12,931 bases of DNA from Cytophagales bacterium (GTDB lineage Bacteria > Bacteroidota > Bacteroidia > Cytophagales > Spirosomataceae): the NCBI GenBank assembly GCA_013205605.1, contig JABMMK010000032.1:1-12931 (forward strand), in the 5' to 3' direction. The notes beneath the pieces are model-generated. The model saw nothing but the letters and a program-made list of their open reading frames with translations, made no database searches and was not told where the DNA came from. Position 1 is the first letter of the stretch; the number at the start of each line of letters is the position of its first letter. Positions 1 to 8,645 of this stretch are shown here, one piece after another. Made by a program: the position numbers and the translations under genes.

Positions 1-1
1 A

Positions 2-826
2 CCCTCGACAAAGACACCCATTAAAATCACCTCCAAAAGATTAAAAACCAGCCTAAATGCTTACTCCTTTAATGCTCCATTAATGGCAGGAAAGATGAGC
101 GTGGAGGACATGATGGATTTTTGTGTCGAACATGGGTTTGAAGGATTGGATCTAACTGCTTACTATTTACCCGGCTACCCCATAGTCCCTTCAGATGACT
201 ACTTGTTTAAACTAAAAAGAAAATGTCATCAAATTGGCCTAGAATTGAGTGGGACAGGTTGCAAGAATGATTTTGTTTTTGCCGACAAATCTGCTCGAGA
301 CCGAGAAATCCAATTGGTCAAAAACTGGGTAGATGCCACCGCAAAATTAGGGGCACCGGTGCTCCGAGTATTCGCTGGAAAAAGTGAATTGCCTGGGTAT
401 TCTTGGCAAGAAATTTCCAACTGGGTAGTCGATTCGCTCAAAGAATGTACGGAATATGCGGCAAAAAAAGGGGTGATTATTGGCATTCAAAATCACCACG
501 ATTTTATAAAAACAGCTGATCAGGTGATTGATATTATTCAACGGGTCAACAGCCCATGGTGTGGGCTCATTTTAGATGTAGGTAGTTTTCGAGATAAAGA
601 AGTGTATTCGGAAATCAAAAAAGCGATACCCTATGCGATTAATTGGCAATTAAAAGAGACTGTTTTTTCAGGCAAGACTGAAATTCCCATCGACTTAAAA
701 AAGACCTTTGAGATCATCAAAGAATCTAATTATCGAGGATATATCCCCATTGAAACACTTAGAAAGGACGATCCTAAAATAATCGTTCCGGAATTTTTAG
801 CCCAAGTTAAACCCTATATTTTTTAG
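2..826 (+). CDS. Sugar phosphate isomerase/epimerase-like TIM-barrel protein, 5'-truncated by window edge
   Basis: The reading frame is open from base 2 with no stop, so about 27 residues precede the first in-window ATG (base 83). Those residues (for example SLNAYSFNAPL) look like the usual first beta strand of the family, so the true start lies left of the window and base 83 is not the start. The visible part is 274 codons. It fits the xylose isomerase-like TIM barrel (AP endonuclease 2 family): a GFEGLDLTAYY segment, VLRVFAG, IGIQNHHDF, LILDVGSF, and a C-terminal YIPIETL strand. The His, Asp and Glu in these strands are the usual positions for the divalent metal and sugar. Gln in QNH stands where many relatives have Glu. 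Members isomerise or epimerise sugars or cyclic polyols; the substrate here is unknown. It converges on the M20 gene with a 47-nt gap. The family call is secure, the reaction is not. Confidence 0.88.
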   Translation, partial: PSTKTPIKITSKRLKTSLNAYSFNAPLMAGKMSVEDMMDFCVEHGFEGLDLTAYYLPGYPIVPSDDYLFKLKRKCHQIGLELSGTGCKNDFVFADKSARDREIQLVKNWVDATAKLGAPVLRVFAGKSELPGYSWQEISNWVVDSLKECTEYAAKKGVIIGIQNHHDFIKTADQVIDIIQRVNSPWCGLILDVGSFRDKEVYSEIKKAIPYAINWQLKETVFSGKTEIPIDLKKTFEIIKESNYRGYIPIETLRKDDPKIIVPEFLAQVKPYIF

Positions 827-873
827 GGTTTAATTGAGCTTTCTTATTTTAAAAATCGCTTATCGATAGATAA

Positions 874-2496
874 TTATTTGGATAGCGTTGGATATTTAAT
901 TCCTAATTGCTCTAAATAAGTTCCATATTTAGTCGGATCATAATAGAAAGGTTTCATGCGATCCCTGAATTGATCCATGATTTCTTTGTTCAGATGAATC
1001 GGCGCAGGATCTTTCTCCGAGATAAATGGAATGTATTTTTGATCCTTCGTTTGCACTTGGGTAAAATAAGTCTTCGCATCCTCGATGATTTTTTTATTGT
1101 ACAGCATATCGATCAAAGTTAAAGCAGTCACTTTCGCACCTGCCAAAGTTCCTTTATGTGCAATAGGCGTGGCCATCGCGATCGCATCACCCCAATGATG
1201 ACCCTTTGTTCCATGAATGTTTGCAGGATATCGAAGAACTACCGTGGGTACATTCCATGAAATATCAGCGATATCATCCGACCCACCACCCCATGAAAAC
1301 TCCACAGATCCTTTTAAAGAATCAATCGTTTTTTTCATTCCATGAATGGGTTTTCCATAATTATCTTTGGATGGAGCTTCTAATAATTTTTGAACGGCTA
1401 AGGCTAAGGTTTCATCATCCTCCGACCATTTTGGCATTCCCACTCGCTGAATGTTTTTATACATCGCCTCGGCAATAGGCTTATTGAAATGGCCAGGCCA
1501 AGCAGTGCCTAAAAGTTTATATGACATTTTAGTATCCGTCATCATCGCGGCTCCCTCGGCAATTTTTATTCCAGATTGGAAGTTTTTCAATATGTCTTCA
1601 TACGTCCGCTCTCTAAAATAATACCAAACATTCGCCTTGGATGGAACAACATTCGGTTGGTCCCCGCCATCAGGAATGACGTAATGAGATCTTTGCGTAG
1701 GTTTAAGGTGTTCCCGTTTAAAGTTCCAACCGATATCCATTAATTCCACGGCATCCAGCGCCGACTTCCCCCGCCAAGGTGATCCAGCCGCATGGGCAGC
1801 ATCTCCCTCGAAATCAAATTGCACACTCACCAAACCATTCATTCCATTATCTCCATAATTGGACGAAAAATCACTGCTGACATGTGTAAAAATACAGGCA
1901 TCCACTTTCTTGAAAAAGCCATCCCGAATGTACCAAGCTTTACTAGCAACTAATTCCTCGGCTACCCCAGGCCATATTACCAAAGTACCTTGAATATTAT
2001 TTTCCTCCATGATTTGTTTGGCAGCTATAGCCGCATAAATAATCACCGCTTGACCAGAATTATGCCCCTCACCATGTCCGGGCGCACCATCAATCATAGG
2101 AGCACGAAATGCTACACCGGGTTTTTGAGAAGCTTTAGGAATACAATCAATATCAGAACCCAGCGCAATCACCGGTGAACCAGAACCCCAAGTTGCCATC
2201 CAAGCGGTAGGAATTCCCGAAACTCCTTTCTCGACTTTAAAGCCATTTTTCTCTAAAATATCGGTGAGGTATTTTGAAGTTTCAAATTCCTGAAATCCCA
2301 ATTCGCCAAAACTGAAAACCATGTCCACCATCTCTTGGACATTTTTTTCCTTAGACTGGACAAGGCTTAAAACCTTCGTTTTCATTTGCTCGACAGGATC
2401 TACCGCTTTTTTCTTTTGCCCAAAAGCGATAAAAAAAGGAGAGCATGCTAATACCAAGAGACAAGCGATTGCCCGAAATTTTACGAATCTTTTCAT
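874..2496 (-). CDS. Exported M20 amidohydrolase, AbgB/aminobenzoyl-glutamate hydrolase-like
   Basis: A 540-residue zinc-dependent amidohydrolase of the M20 family, closest in pattern to the p-aminobenzoyl-glutamate hydrolase (AbgB) group. I place the start at the ATG at 2496, not at the in-frame TTG at 2520: the ATG directly begins a Sec signal peptide (MKRF..., hydrophobic to about residue 25, then FGQ). Motifs in order: GSDIDCIP (113-120), GHGEGHNSG (140-148), AEEL (179-182), His205 in FTH, the dimerisation-domain AHAAGSPW (234-241), QPNVVPS (280-286) and GTKGHHWGD (429-437). By family analogy the likely metal ligands are residues 143, 145, 181, 205 and 433 or 434. Residue 143 is Glu where classic M20D enzymes have Cys. 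Such enzymes cleave an amide bond of N-acyl or aryl-amino acids. AbgB is cytoplasmic; this protein appears to be secreted. It is the last gene of the four-gene block, 24 nt after the preceding stop. The exact substrate is unknown. Confidence 0.9.
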   Translation of the reverse strand: MKRFVKFRAIACLLVLACSPFFIAFGQKKKAVDPVEQMKTKVLSLVQSKEKNVQEMVDMVFSFGELGFQEFETSKYLTDILEKNGFKVEKGVSGIPTAWMATWGSGSPVIALGSDIDCIPKASQKPGVAFRAPMIDGAPGHGEGHNSGQAVIIYAAIAAKQIMEENNIQGTLVIWPGVAEELVASKAWYIRDGFFKKVDACIFTHVSSDFSSNYGDNGMNGLVSVQFDFEGDAAHAAGSPWRGKSALDAVELMDIGWNFKREHLKPTQRSHYVIPDGGDQPNVVPSKANVWYYFRERTYEDILKNFQSGIKIAEGAAMMTDTKMSYKLLGTAWPGHFNKPIAEAMYKNIQRVGMPKWSEDDETLALAVQKLLEAPSKDNYGKPIHGMKKTIDSLKGSVEFSWGGGSDDIADISWNVPTVVLRYPANIHGTKGHHWGDAIAMATPIAHKGTLAGAKVTALTLIDMLYNKKIIEDAKTYFTQVQTKDQKYIPFISEKDPAPIHLNKEIMDQFRDRMKPFYYDPTKYGTYLEQLGIKYPTLSK

Positions 2497-2520
2497 AATT
2501 AATTTGTTGATTTCCCTCAA

Positions 2521-4710
2521 TTAATAAAATAGTATTTCATCCACACGAAGCCAAGCAGGCTTACCCTTATTAACGACTTCCTCCTTCTTATCATCTTTAA
2601 GTAGATATTTAGGCAAACGTCTAAGTGATAGCGCTTTTATTTTATAATATTTATAAATACCTGGTTTAAGAGGTATATCCTGCCCCATTTGCGTATAGCC
2701 ATTTCGCTTTTCCGGTTTTTCGGGTTTCACCAGGGCCACGCGGGTTAATGCATTCGGGCTATTTCCTGCAAACACCTCAATACTTACCGGAGGAAACACA
2801 TCCGAATCCGTTTTCCTCAAATATGAAAAAGTAATCCCTTTAGGCGAAATAGGTTTTTTAAATTCAAACAAAGCTTCTAAATCGTTGTTAAAAAATCCTA
2901 ACCAAGTATAATCAGGCAATTCACTGCGCCGACCCGTCTCCCTGAAACCTTGAACAAAATCCTTTAAACTATATCCACCCTTCGCTGGATATTTAAGATC
3001 AGGCTTACTGAGCAAATAAATTGAATCAGGAATAAAGGCTGATTTATACACTTTATATTCTAAGACACGGCTGGCCAACCAACCCGGTTTCGTAGCCATC
3101 ACCTTAACCTTTGAATATTTTTCTATTTTTAGTGGGCCCCGAGATACTAAAGCTCCTAAACTATCTGGGGTAGAATCATTTAACGTATAATGAAAAATCA
3201 CATCCTTTAAGGTATGCTTAAAAACAAAATCCTCATTGGGCTTTAAAATAAAATTCTCAGTCACTAAGATGGGCGGATTAATCTGTAATTGCTCATCCTT
3301 AAGCACATAACCTGCTTGGATTTTAACCTTTGGAAACTGTGCTTGAATACCAGCTACTTGGTCTAGGCTGACCCCCGTATTCCATATAAACACTTCCTTT
3401 AGCGAAGGAATTTTTCCCAATAGATTCACCAAAACCTCCTTATTTACTTTAGTTCCTGACAAAGCTAAGGATGTCAAATGCTTGCAAGCCGACAATTCAC
3501 CCAAGGTCTTTCCAGTAATTTCAGTAAAATTTAAAATCAACTTTTCTAAATTAGAAAACTTCGTTAGTAAACCAATTTCTTCATCTTTGAATGGCATTTT
3601 TGCGAGATTCAAGCCGACTAACTGCTCAGATACCTTCGATAAATTTTCCAAAGTCTTTCGTTCATATTTCTTGCTTACATAAAAATCTGCCTGCAAGGCA
3701 GGAGCGTCACTCGACAAAGGATAAACAGAACAAAAAGGAGTATTAGCCGCAGCTAAATTTGACTCTGAGGCCGCTGAAAAATCATATACTTTAACTGGAA
3801 TCAATAACGCCTGCGCCGTATTTTGTAATTTTTTAGCTAACGAAATAAGCTTGGAATTTGCCCCAAAAGACCCTAGCTTTTTAGACACCGAAGCGCCCTC
3901 TTGAACCCAAGCCGTTAATAGTAATACTTCATCGGGGCTCAACTGAGCCTTGCCTTTCGGCGGCATGTGCTTTTTGTTATCGATGGGCAATTTAGCTCTT
4001 TGAATAAAATGACTATTTAACGGATCTCCAGCCTTCCAAATAGATCCATTTTTTCCACCCTTTAATAATTTAGCAATCGAACTCATGTTCAAAGCACCTT
4101 TGGTCTTTTGATCATTATGACATGCCTCACACTTTTGCTTAAATATAGGTTGGATTACCGCCTCAAACACAACAGATTCTTCAGTCAAAACAACAGCTTC
4201 CCCATCTACTTTCGCCCATAAATAATCCTCTCCATGCGTCAAATCCGCACCGCCATGACCGGCCAAGAAAAAACTAGCTAAACCAACGAGAACACCATAA
4301 AATAGATTTCTGCCTTCCAAATAGCCTTTTTCATAAACAAAAAGTAGCAAGACATAAAGCCAATTGACCCCCAAGCCGGCCCATTGATGAAATGTAATTT
4401 GCTCCAAATCGTATCCGCCTTCCGAAGACAAAAACATGCCGAAAATCGCTGTAATAGCAGAAAAAATAGAAGTCAAATACAATAGAAATCTGAAAATTTC
4501 TTGAAAAGCCTGCGCATCAATCCACTTTTTAAGTACAAAAATCAACACCAAAAAGACCCCAAAGCCTATAGGCAAATGCAACACTAAGGGATGCATACGG
4601 CCCAAAAAAGCCAAAGGAATATGGATTTTATCTGTAAATAAAACAAGCACTAAAATCAAACCCTGTAAGAAAACAAGGAGGCTCGTGCTAAGTCTGAAAA
4701 ATTTATTCAT
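2521..4710 (-). CDS. Membrane-anchored cytochrome c protein with DUF2231-like helices, LRR and Fn3-associated domains
   Basis: A 729-residue multidomain protein. Residues about 9-151 hold five hydrophobic helices, including a DUF2231-like RMHPLVLHLPIG (38-49). With the positively charged N-terminus inside, five helices put the rest in the periplasm. A planctomycete-type cytochrome c domain follows, with haem site CEACH (194-198) and probable axial Met249 in HMPPKG, ending near WVQEGA (268-273). Residues about 355-470 are leucine-rich repeats (LVGLNLA, LEKLILNFT, LTSLALSGT). About 483-556 resemble the chitobiase C-terminal/Fn3-associated fold, and about 600-729 form a further beta-rich, discoidin-like module. 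It probably passes electrons between the membrane and exported partners, while the repeats bind a protein or glycan; both points are inference. It lies 11 nt after the DUF1501 stop. The start is ATG, directly followed by the first helix. Architecture is confident, function is not. Confidence 0.88.
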   Translation of the reverse strand: MNKFFRLSTSLLVFLQGLILVLVLFTDKIHIPLAFLGRMHPLVLHLPIGFGVFLVLIFVLKKWIDAQAFQEIFRFLLYLTSIFSAITAIFGMFLSSEGGYDLEQITFHQWAGLGVNWLYVLLLFVYEKGYLEGRNLFYGVLVGLASFFLAGHGGADLTHGEDYLWAKVDGEAVVLTEESVVFEAVIQPIFKQKCEACHNDQKTKGALNMSSIAKLLKGGKNGSIWKAGDPLNSHFIQRAKLPIDNKKHMPPKGKAQLSPDEVLLLTAWVQEGASVSKKLGSFGANSKLISLAKKLQNTAQALLIPVKVYDFSAASESNLAAANTPFCSVYPLSSDAPALQADFYVSKKYERKTLENLSKVSEQLVGLNLAKMPFKDEEIGLLTKFSNLEKLILNFTEITGKTLGELSACKHLTSLALSGTKVNKEVLVNLLGKIPSLKEVFIWNTGVSLDQVAGIQAQFPKVKIQAGYVLKDEQLQINPPILVTENFILKPNEDFVFKHTLKDVIFHYTLNDSTPDSLGALVSRGPLKIEKYSKVKVMATKPGWLASRVLEYKVYKSAFIPDSIYLLSKPDLKYPAKGGYSLKDFVQGFRETGRRSELPDYTWLGFFNNDLEALFEFKKPISPKGITFSYLRKTDSDVFPPVSIEVFAGNSPNALTRVALVKPEKPEKRNGYTQMGQDIPLKPGIYKYYKIKALSLRRLPKYLLKDDKKEEVVNKGKPAWLRVDEILFY

Positions 4711-4721
4711 GTTTATAAGAA

Positions 4722-6173
4722 TTAGGCCAACAAGCCAGGAATAACATTACCGGCAATATCAGTCAAGCGATACCTTCTGCCTAAATGCTTATAAGTCAAT
4801 TGCTCATGATTAAGTCCCATTAAATGCTGAACCGTTGCATGGAAATCATGAATATGCACTGGGTCTTTCACCACATTATATCCAAATTCATCTGTTTCAC
4901 CATAAACTATTCCTGGCTTTACGCCTCCACCAGCCATAAAAATACTGTAAGCACGAGGATGATGATCTCGACCATAATTTTCGACCGTATAGGTTCCTTG
5001 GCAATAATTGGTTCGGCCAAATTCACCCCCCCAAATAACCAAAGTCTCATCCAATAAACCTCTTTGCTTTAAATCTGTAATTAATGCGGCCGACGAACGA
5101 TCCACATCTTGCGCCTGCATAGCCATTTCTTTTGGTAAATTTCCATGAGTATCCCATCCTTGATGATACAATTGTACAAAACGAACACCTGATTCAGATA
5201 ATTTCCTGGCCAATAAAGCATTAGCCGCATAGGTTCCTGGAACTAAACAATCCGGACCATACATTTTAATAATATGATCAGGTTCCTTAGATAAATCCGT
5301 TAACTCAGGAACGGCCGTTTGCATACGATAGGCCATTTCATATTGTTGGACTTTTGCCTCCACCTCAGGATCTTTATTCTCATCAAATCCCAAATGATTC
5401 AACTCCGCTAATTCATCCAACATCCTCCTACGTGCATTTTTGTCGATTCCATCCGAATCATTCAAATACAAAATAGGGTCATCAGAACTACTAAAAACAA
5501 CTCCTTGATGCAAGGAATCTAAAAATCCATTGGTCCATAATTTGGAGTATACCCCCTGCCCATTCCCTCTGCCTCTCGATAATAACACACAAAATGAAGG
5601 CAAGTTTTTATTCTCACTACCTAAACCATACGACATCCAAGCACCCATACTTGGCCTATTTCCCACCTGTGCACCTGTTTGTAAAAAAGTCAATGCAGGA
5701 TCATGATTGATCGCATCCGTGTTCATGGTACGAATGATACAAAGATCATCTGCGATGTTTGCAATATTGGGAAAGATATCACTAATCCAAGCTCCAGATT
5801 GACCGTATTGCTTGAAGCCGAAAAACGAACCCATCAACGGGAACTTATCTTGGCTTGCCGTCATTCCCGTTAATCGCTGATTTCCTCGGATTGACGCCGG
5901 CAAATCCTCGCCAGAACGAGTGATTAAGGTGGGTTTGTAGTCGAAGCTCTCCAACTGTGACGGGGCACCGTTTTGGCATAAATAGATAATTCGTTTGGCT
6001 TTGGGTGCAAAATGAGCCATTCCCAAAGGCATCGCATTCGCCGCAGAATCACCTTTCCATAAGTCAGGGACCAACAACGAACCCAAGGCTAAACCACCAA
6101 TTCCCGCAGCTGCCTGTCCGAAAAAGTGTCTCCTAGTTACATTTAACCTACTATTTAAAAATTCATTTTCCAT
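4722..6173 (-). CDS. DUF1501 family protein, Tat-exported
   Basis: A 483-residue DUF1501 protein. The N-terminus has a twin-arginine signal (RRHFFG, 14-19) followed by a Gly/Ala/Leu hydrophobic stretch to about residue 36, so it is probably exported folded. Family motifs are present: GAPSQLESFDYKP (69-81), NHDPA (156-160), WDTHG (340-344), WGGEFGRT (381-388), GRDHHP (401-406), and HIHDFHATV near the C-terminus. DUF1501 is a remote member of the alkaline phosphatase/sulfatase superfamily, and the conserved Asp and His residues are candidate metal ligands. I see no evident nucleophile of the Cys/Ser sulfatase type, so activity is unproven. DUF1501 genes very often sit beside DUF1549/DUF1553 genes, as here: the start is 10 nt after the upstream gene's stop. 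Length matches the family, and nothing suggests damage. Confidence 0.93.
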   Translation of the reverse strand: MENEFLNSRLNVTRRHFFGQAAAGIGGLALGSLLVPDLWKGDSAANAMPLGMAHFAPKAKRIIYLCQNGAPSQLESFDYKPTLITRSGEDLPASIRGNQRLTGMTASQDKFPLMGSFFGFKQYGQSGAWISDIFPNIANIADDLCIIRTMNTDAINHDPALTFLQTGAQVGNRPSMGAWMSYGLGSENKNLPSFCVLLSRGRGNGQGVYSKLWTNGFLDSLHQGVVFSSSDDPILYLNDSDGIDKNARRRMLDELAELNHLGFDENKDPEVEAKVQQYEMAYRMQTAVPELTDLSKEPDHIIKMYGPDCLVPGTYAANALLARKLSESGVRFVQLYHQGWDTHGNLPKEMAMQAQDVDRSSAALITDLKQRGLLDETLVIWGGEFGRTNYCQGTYTVENYGRDHHPRAYSIFMAGGGVKPGIVYGETDEFGYNVVKDPVHIHDFHATVQHLMGLNHEQLTYKHLGRRYRLTDIAGNVIPGLLA

Positions 6174-6183
6174 CGTATTGATA

Positions 6184-8496
6184 TTAAACTCGAATTAAAG
6201 CCTCCTCCATATTATAAATTAATTGGATCGTCTGCATCAATGCCGCCGTATAAAAACGAATCGCTCCCGGATCTTTTTTATATTCTCCAATTTTCAATAA
6301 TTTTTCAATTTTATTAGGCTCCTTTTTAAAGGATGCTTGCTCATTTTCAAAATAGCGCTTTAAAATAATCAACTCTTTTTCACTTGGCTTTCTGCAAATA
6401 ATTTTCCTAAAGGCCTTTGATAATACCACGTCTAAACTACCTTTCTCCGCCGACAAATGACTAGCTAAAACCCTTGAACTCTCCATCACATGTGGATCAT
6501 TCATCATCACTAAAGCTTGTAAAGGTGTATTTGTCCTTCCTCTTTGGACCTCACATTGATCCCGATTACTCGCGTCAAAAATCAACATAGACGGAGGAGG
6601 AACCGTTCTTTTGATAAAAACGTACATGCCTCTTCGATACAAATCTTGATTATGGTCTTGAATATACGTCATTAAAGATCCCCGACCAGAAGTGGCCATT
6701 TCCCATAAACCCTTCGGTTGATATGGCTTAACACTAGGCCCACCAATTTCCGGATTTAAAATATCAGCCGATGCCAAGACATGATCCCGCACATTTTCAG
6801 CAGGCAACCTTAATCTAGGCGCATGTGATAAATAAATATTATCAGGGTCCGACTTTAAAGCCGCCGAAGGAACATCGGACGATTGTTGGTACGTGGCCGA
6901 CATCACAATTTGCTTAACCAATCGCTTCATGTTCCAATGATGCGCTTTGAAGTCGGCGGCCAACCAATCCAGCAATTCAGGATGTGTAGGCAACTCACCT
7001 TGCATCCCAAAATCCCCTAACGTTTTTACAATTCCACGACCAAAAAACTGAGCCCAAATCCGGTTCACAAACACACGCGATGTTAAAGGATTCGCATCAT
7101 CAAACATCCATCGAACTAAACCTAACCTGTTTTGGCCATACTTAGCCGTCGAATACGGCAGAATACTTTTCGGAATTCCAACTCCCACTTCGAACGTAGG
7201 CATGTCGTAATTACCCCGACTTAATATATGCGTTTTGCGCATATTAGCAGAATCCTTCATGACCATCACATCGACCGCAAATGTATCCCGCTTATTGATA
7301 AATTTCAATAAATTATTGACATCTTTAGAAGTGATGCGCATATTCGGTGGATCAGCAAAAGAAGCATCAATAGTACCAAATAAACCTTTTTCAGGCACTT
7401 GGTTAAAAAATGCATAGGTACTGTAATAGTCTTTTTGCGAGATCGGATCGTATTTATGATCATGGCATTTGGAACATTCAAAGGTTAATGCCAAAAATGA
7501 TTTCCCAAAAGTACTCGTCCGATCATTGATATACTCCACACGATATTCCTCGTCTATCACCCCGCCTTCCTGCGTAATCTTGTGGTTCCTGTTGAATCCC
7601 GTGGCCAATAACATTTCTTTGTTGGCCCCCGGAATTAAATCTCCGGCCAACTGCCATGTCACAAATTTCTTGTACGAATAATTAGAATTAAACGCGTGAA
7701 TCACCCAGTCGCGCCAAGGCCACATCGTCCGCAAACCATCATCTTGATATCCATGCGAATCTGCATATCGAGCCACATCCAACCACGGTGCGGCCATTTT
7801 CTCCCCAAAATGCTTGTTGGCCAACAACTCATTGACAATTTTCTCATAAGCTTTAGGATCCGTATCCTTTAAAAAACGATCCTGCATTTCAAGCGTAGGG
7901 GGCAATCCTGTCAAATCAAGGCTAACCCTTTTTAAAAGTCGCTCTTTATCCGTTTCTTTTGAAGGACTCAAACCCTTTTCCTTCATTTTGGCATACACGA
8001 AATAATCAATGTCGTTTCGCACCCACGCCTCATCGGCATCTGGCAAATCAAGTTTTGCGGGTTTTATAAAAGACCAATGTGGTTTGTACACAGCTCCTTG
8101 CTCAATCCACTTCTCAATTAAATCAATCTCATACTGGGTTAAAACCAAATTGGATTTCATGCTAGGCATTCGTAGCGCAGTATCTTTGGTAATTAAACGC
8201 TGAAATGCATCCGAATTTTTAGCGTCACCAGGCACAATCGCATGTGCTTTTGCATTATCCTTAAATGCCGCATAAGCACCCTCCTTGGTATCTAAACGCA
8301 AATTCGCTTGTCGTTTATTGGCATCCGGTCCATGACATTTAAAGCACCGATCAGAAAGAATGGGACGTATGTGAAAGTTATAATCAACCACATCTGGCAT
8401 AGATGTGTCCGAACCCTGTGCATCGGAACAGCTCCAAGCGGCATACATGCAAATAGCAGCTAGGACAACAGGAATGATGATTTTAAATATTTTCAT
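6184..8496 (-). CDS. PSD1-type cytochrome c / DUF1549 / DUF1553 lipoprotein with two CxxCH motifs
   Basis: A 770-residue protein with the PSD1 architecture first named from planctomycetes. The N-terminus is hydrophobic and reaches Cys23 in AAWSC, a slightly atypical lipobox; lipidation is likely but not certain. The cytochrome domain has haem site CFKCH (51-55) and a candidate Met ligand in LRMPSM (109 onward). The DUF1549 part follows (ERLLKRVSLDLTGLPP, 185-200; PWLDVARYADSHGYQDD, 237-253) and contains a second CxxCH, CSKCHDH (341-347), which is conserved in the family. DUF1553 covers about 450-735 (SRVFVNRIWAQFFGRG, 473-488; NTPLQALVMMNDP, 656-668). No PA14 or lectin insert is seen between the two domains, so this is a compact member. 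It is the first gene of the four-gene block. On the minus strand a weak -7-like TATATTTC (8531-8538) lies 34 nt upstream of the ATG, without a clear -33 partner. Biochemical function in the family is unknown. Confidence 0.93.
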   Translation of the reverse strand: MKIFKIIIPVVLAAICMYAAWSCSDAQGSDTSMPDVVDYNFHIRPILSDRCFKCHGPDANKRQANLRLDTKEGAYAAFKDNAKAHAIVPGDAKNSDAFQRLITKDTALRMPSMKSNLVLTQYEIDLIEKWIEQGAVYKPHWSFIKPAKLDLPDADEAWVRNDIDYFVYAKMKEKGLSPSKETDKERLLKRVSLDLTGLPPTLEMQDRFLKDTDPKAYEKIVNELLANKHFGEKMAAPWLDVARYADSHGYQDDGLRTMWPWRDWVIHAFNSNYSYKKFVTWQLAGDLIPGANKEMLLATGFNRNHKITQEGGVIDEEYRVEYINDRTSTFGKSFLALTFECSKCHDHKYDPISQKDYYSTYAFFNQVPEKGLFGTIDASFADPPNMRITSKDVNNLLKFINKRDTFAVDVMVMKDSANMRKTHILSRGNYDMPTFEVGVGIPKSILPYSTAKYGQNRLGLVRWMFDDANPLTSRVFVNRIWAQFFGRGIVKTLGDFGMQGELPTHPELLDWLAADFKAHHWNMKRLVKQIVMSATYQQSSDVPSAALKSDPDNIYLSHAPRLRLPAENVRDHVLASADILNPEIGGPSVKPYQPKGLWEMATSGRGSLMTYIQDHNQDLYRRGMYVFIKRTVPPPSMLIFDASNRDQCEVQRGRTNTPLQALVMMNDPHVMESSRVLASHLSAEKGSLDVVLSKAFRKIICRKPSEKELIILKRYFENEQASFKKEPNKIEKLLKIGEYKKDPGAIRFYTAALMQTIQLIYNMEEALIRV

Positions 8497-8561
8497 AATG
8501 AAGTTTAGGGATCCTTTCGGATTTTAAAACGAAATATACGATTAAATTTTTTCTTTAAAAA

Positions 8562-8588
8562 TTACCATTGTAGAAATTACATTGTGTT
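8562..8588 (-). repeat. Degenerate copy of the last nine codons of the Kelch gene
   Basis: Read on the minus strand, these 27 bases match the final 27 bases of the Kelch gene (8646-8672) at 22 positions, ending in the same CAATGGTAA. The Kelch end translates as NTLEYLQW-stop; this copy reads NTM-stop-FLQW-stop, so it is not coding. The two copies lie 84 bp apart. It could be the relic of a lost tandem Kelch copy or a small local duplication. A chance match in AT-rich sequence is not excluded. Confidence 0.4.
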
Positions 8589-8590
8589 TA

Positions 8591-8630
8591 ATTTAGAGAG
8601 GACAATAATTAATTTTGGTACTCCCTAAAT
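8591..8630 (-). repeat. Imperfect 10-bp inverted repeat in the Kelch to DUF1549/1553 gap
   Basis: ATTTAGAGAG (8591-8600) and CTCCCTAAAT (8621-8630) are inverted repeats with one mismatch and a 20-nt AT-rich loop. In a minus-strand transcript the mismatch becomes a G-U wobble, so all ten positions can pair. It begins 15 nt after the Kelch stop codon. It could partly end Kelch transcription, protect an mRNA end, or be an operator for the genes downstream. There is no run of T right after the stem, so it is not a standard intrinsic terminator. Confidence 0.4.
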
Positions 8631-8645
8631 GAAACTTTTTTTAAA

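Noticed and set aside
860..873. Small hairpin TTATC-GATA-GATAA between the convergent genes as a terminator.
   Set aside because: Five mostly A-T pairs without a T-tract are too weak to support a call.
2497..2520. Upstream TTG start for the M20 gene, adding 8 residues.
   Set aside because: It would abut the previous stop and place eight residues before a good signal peptide that begins at the ATG at 2496.
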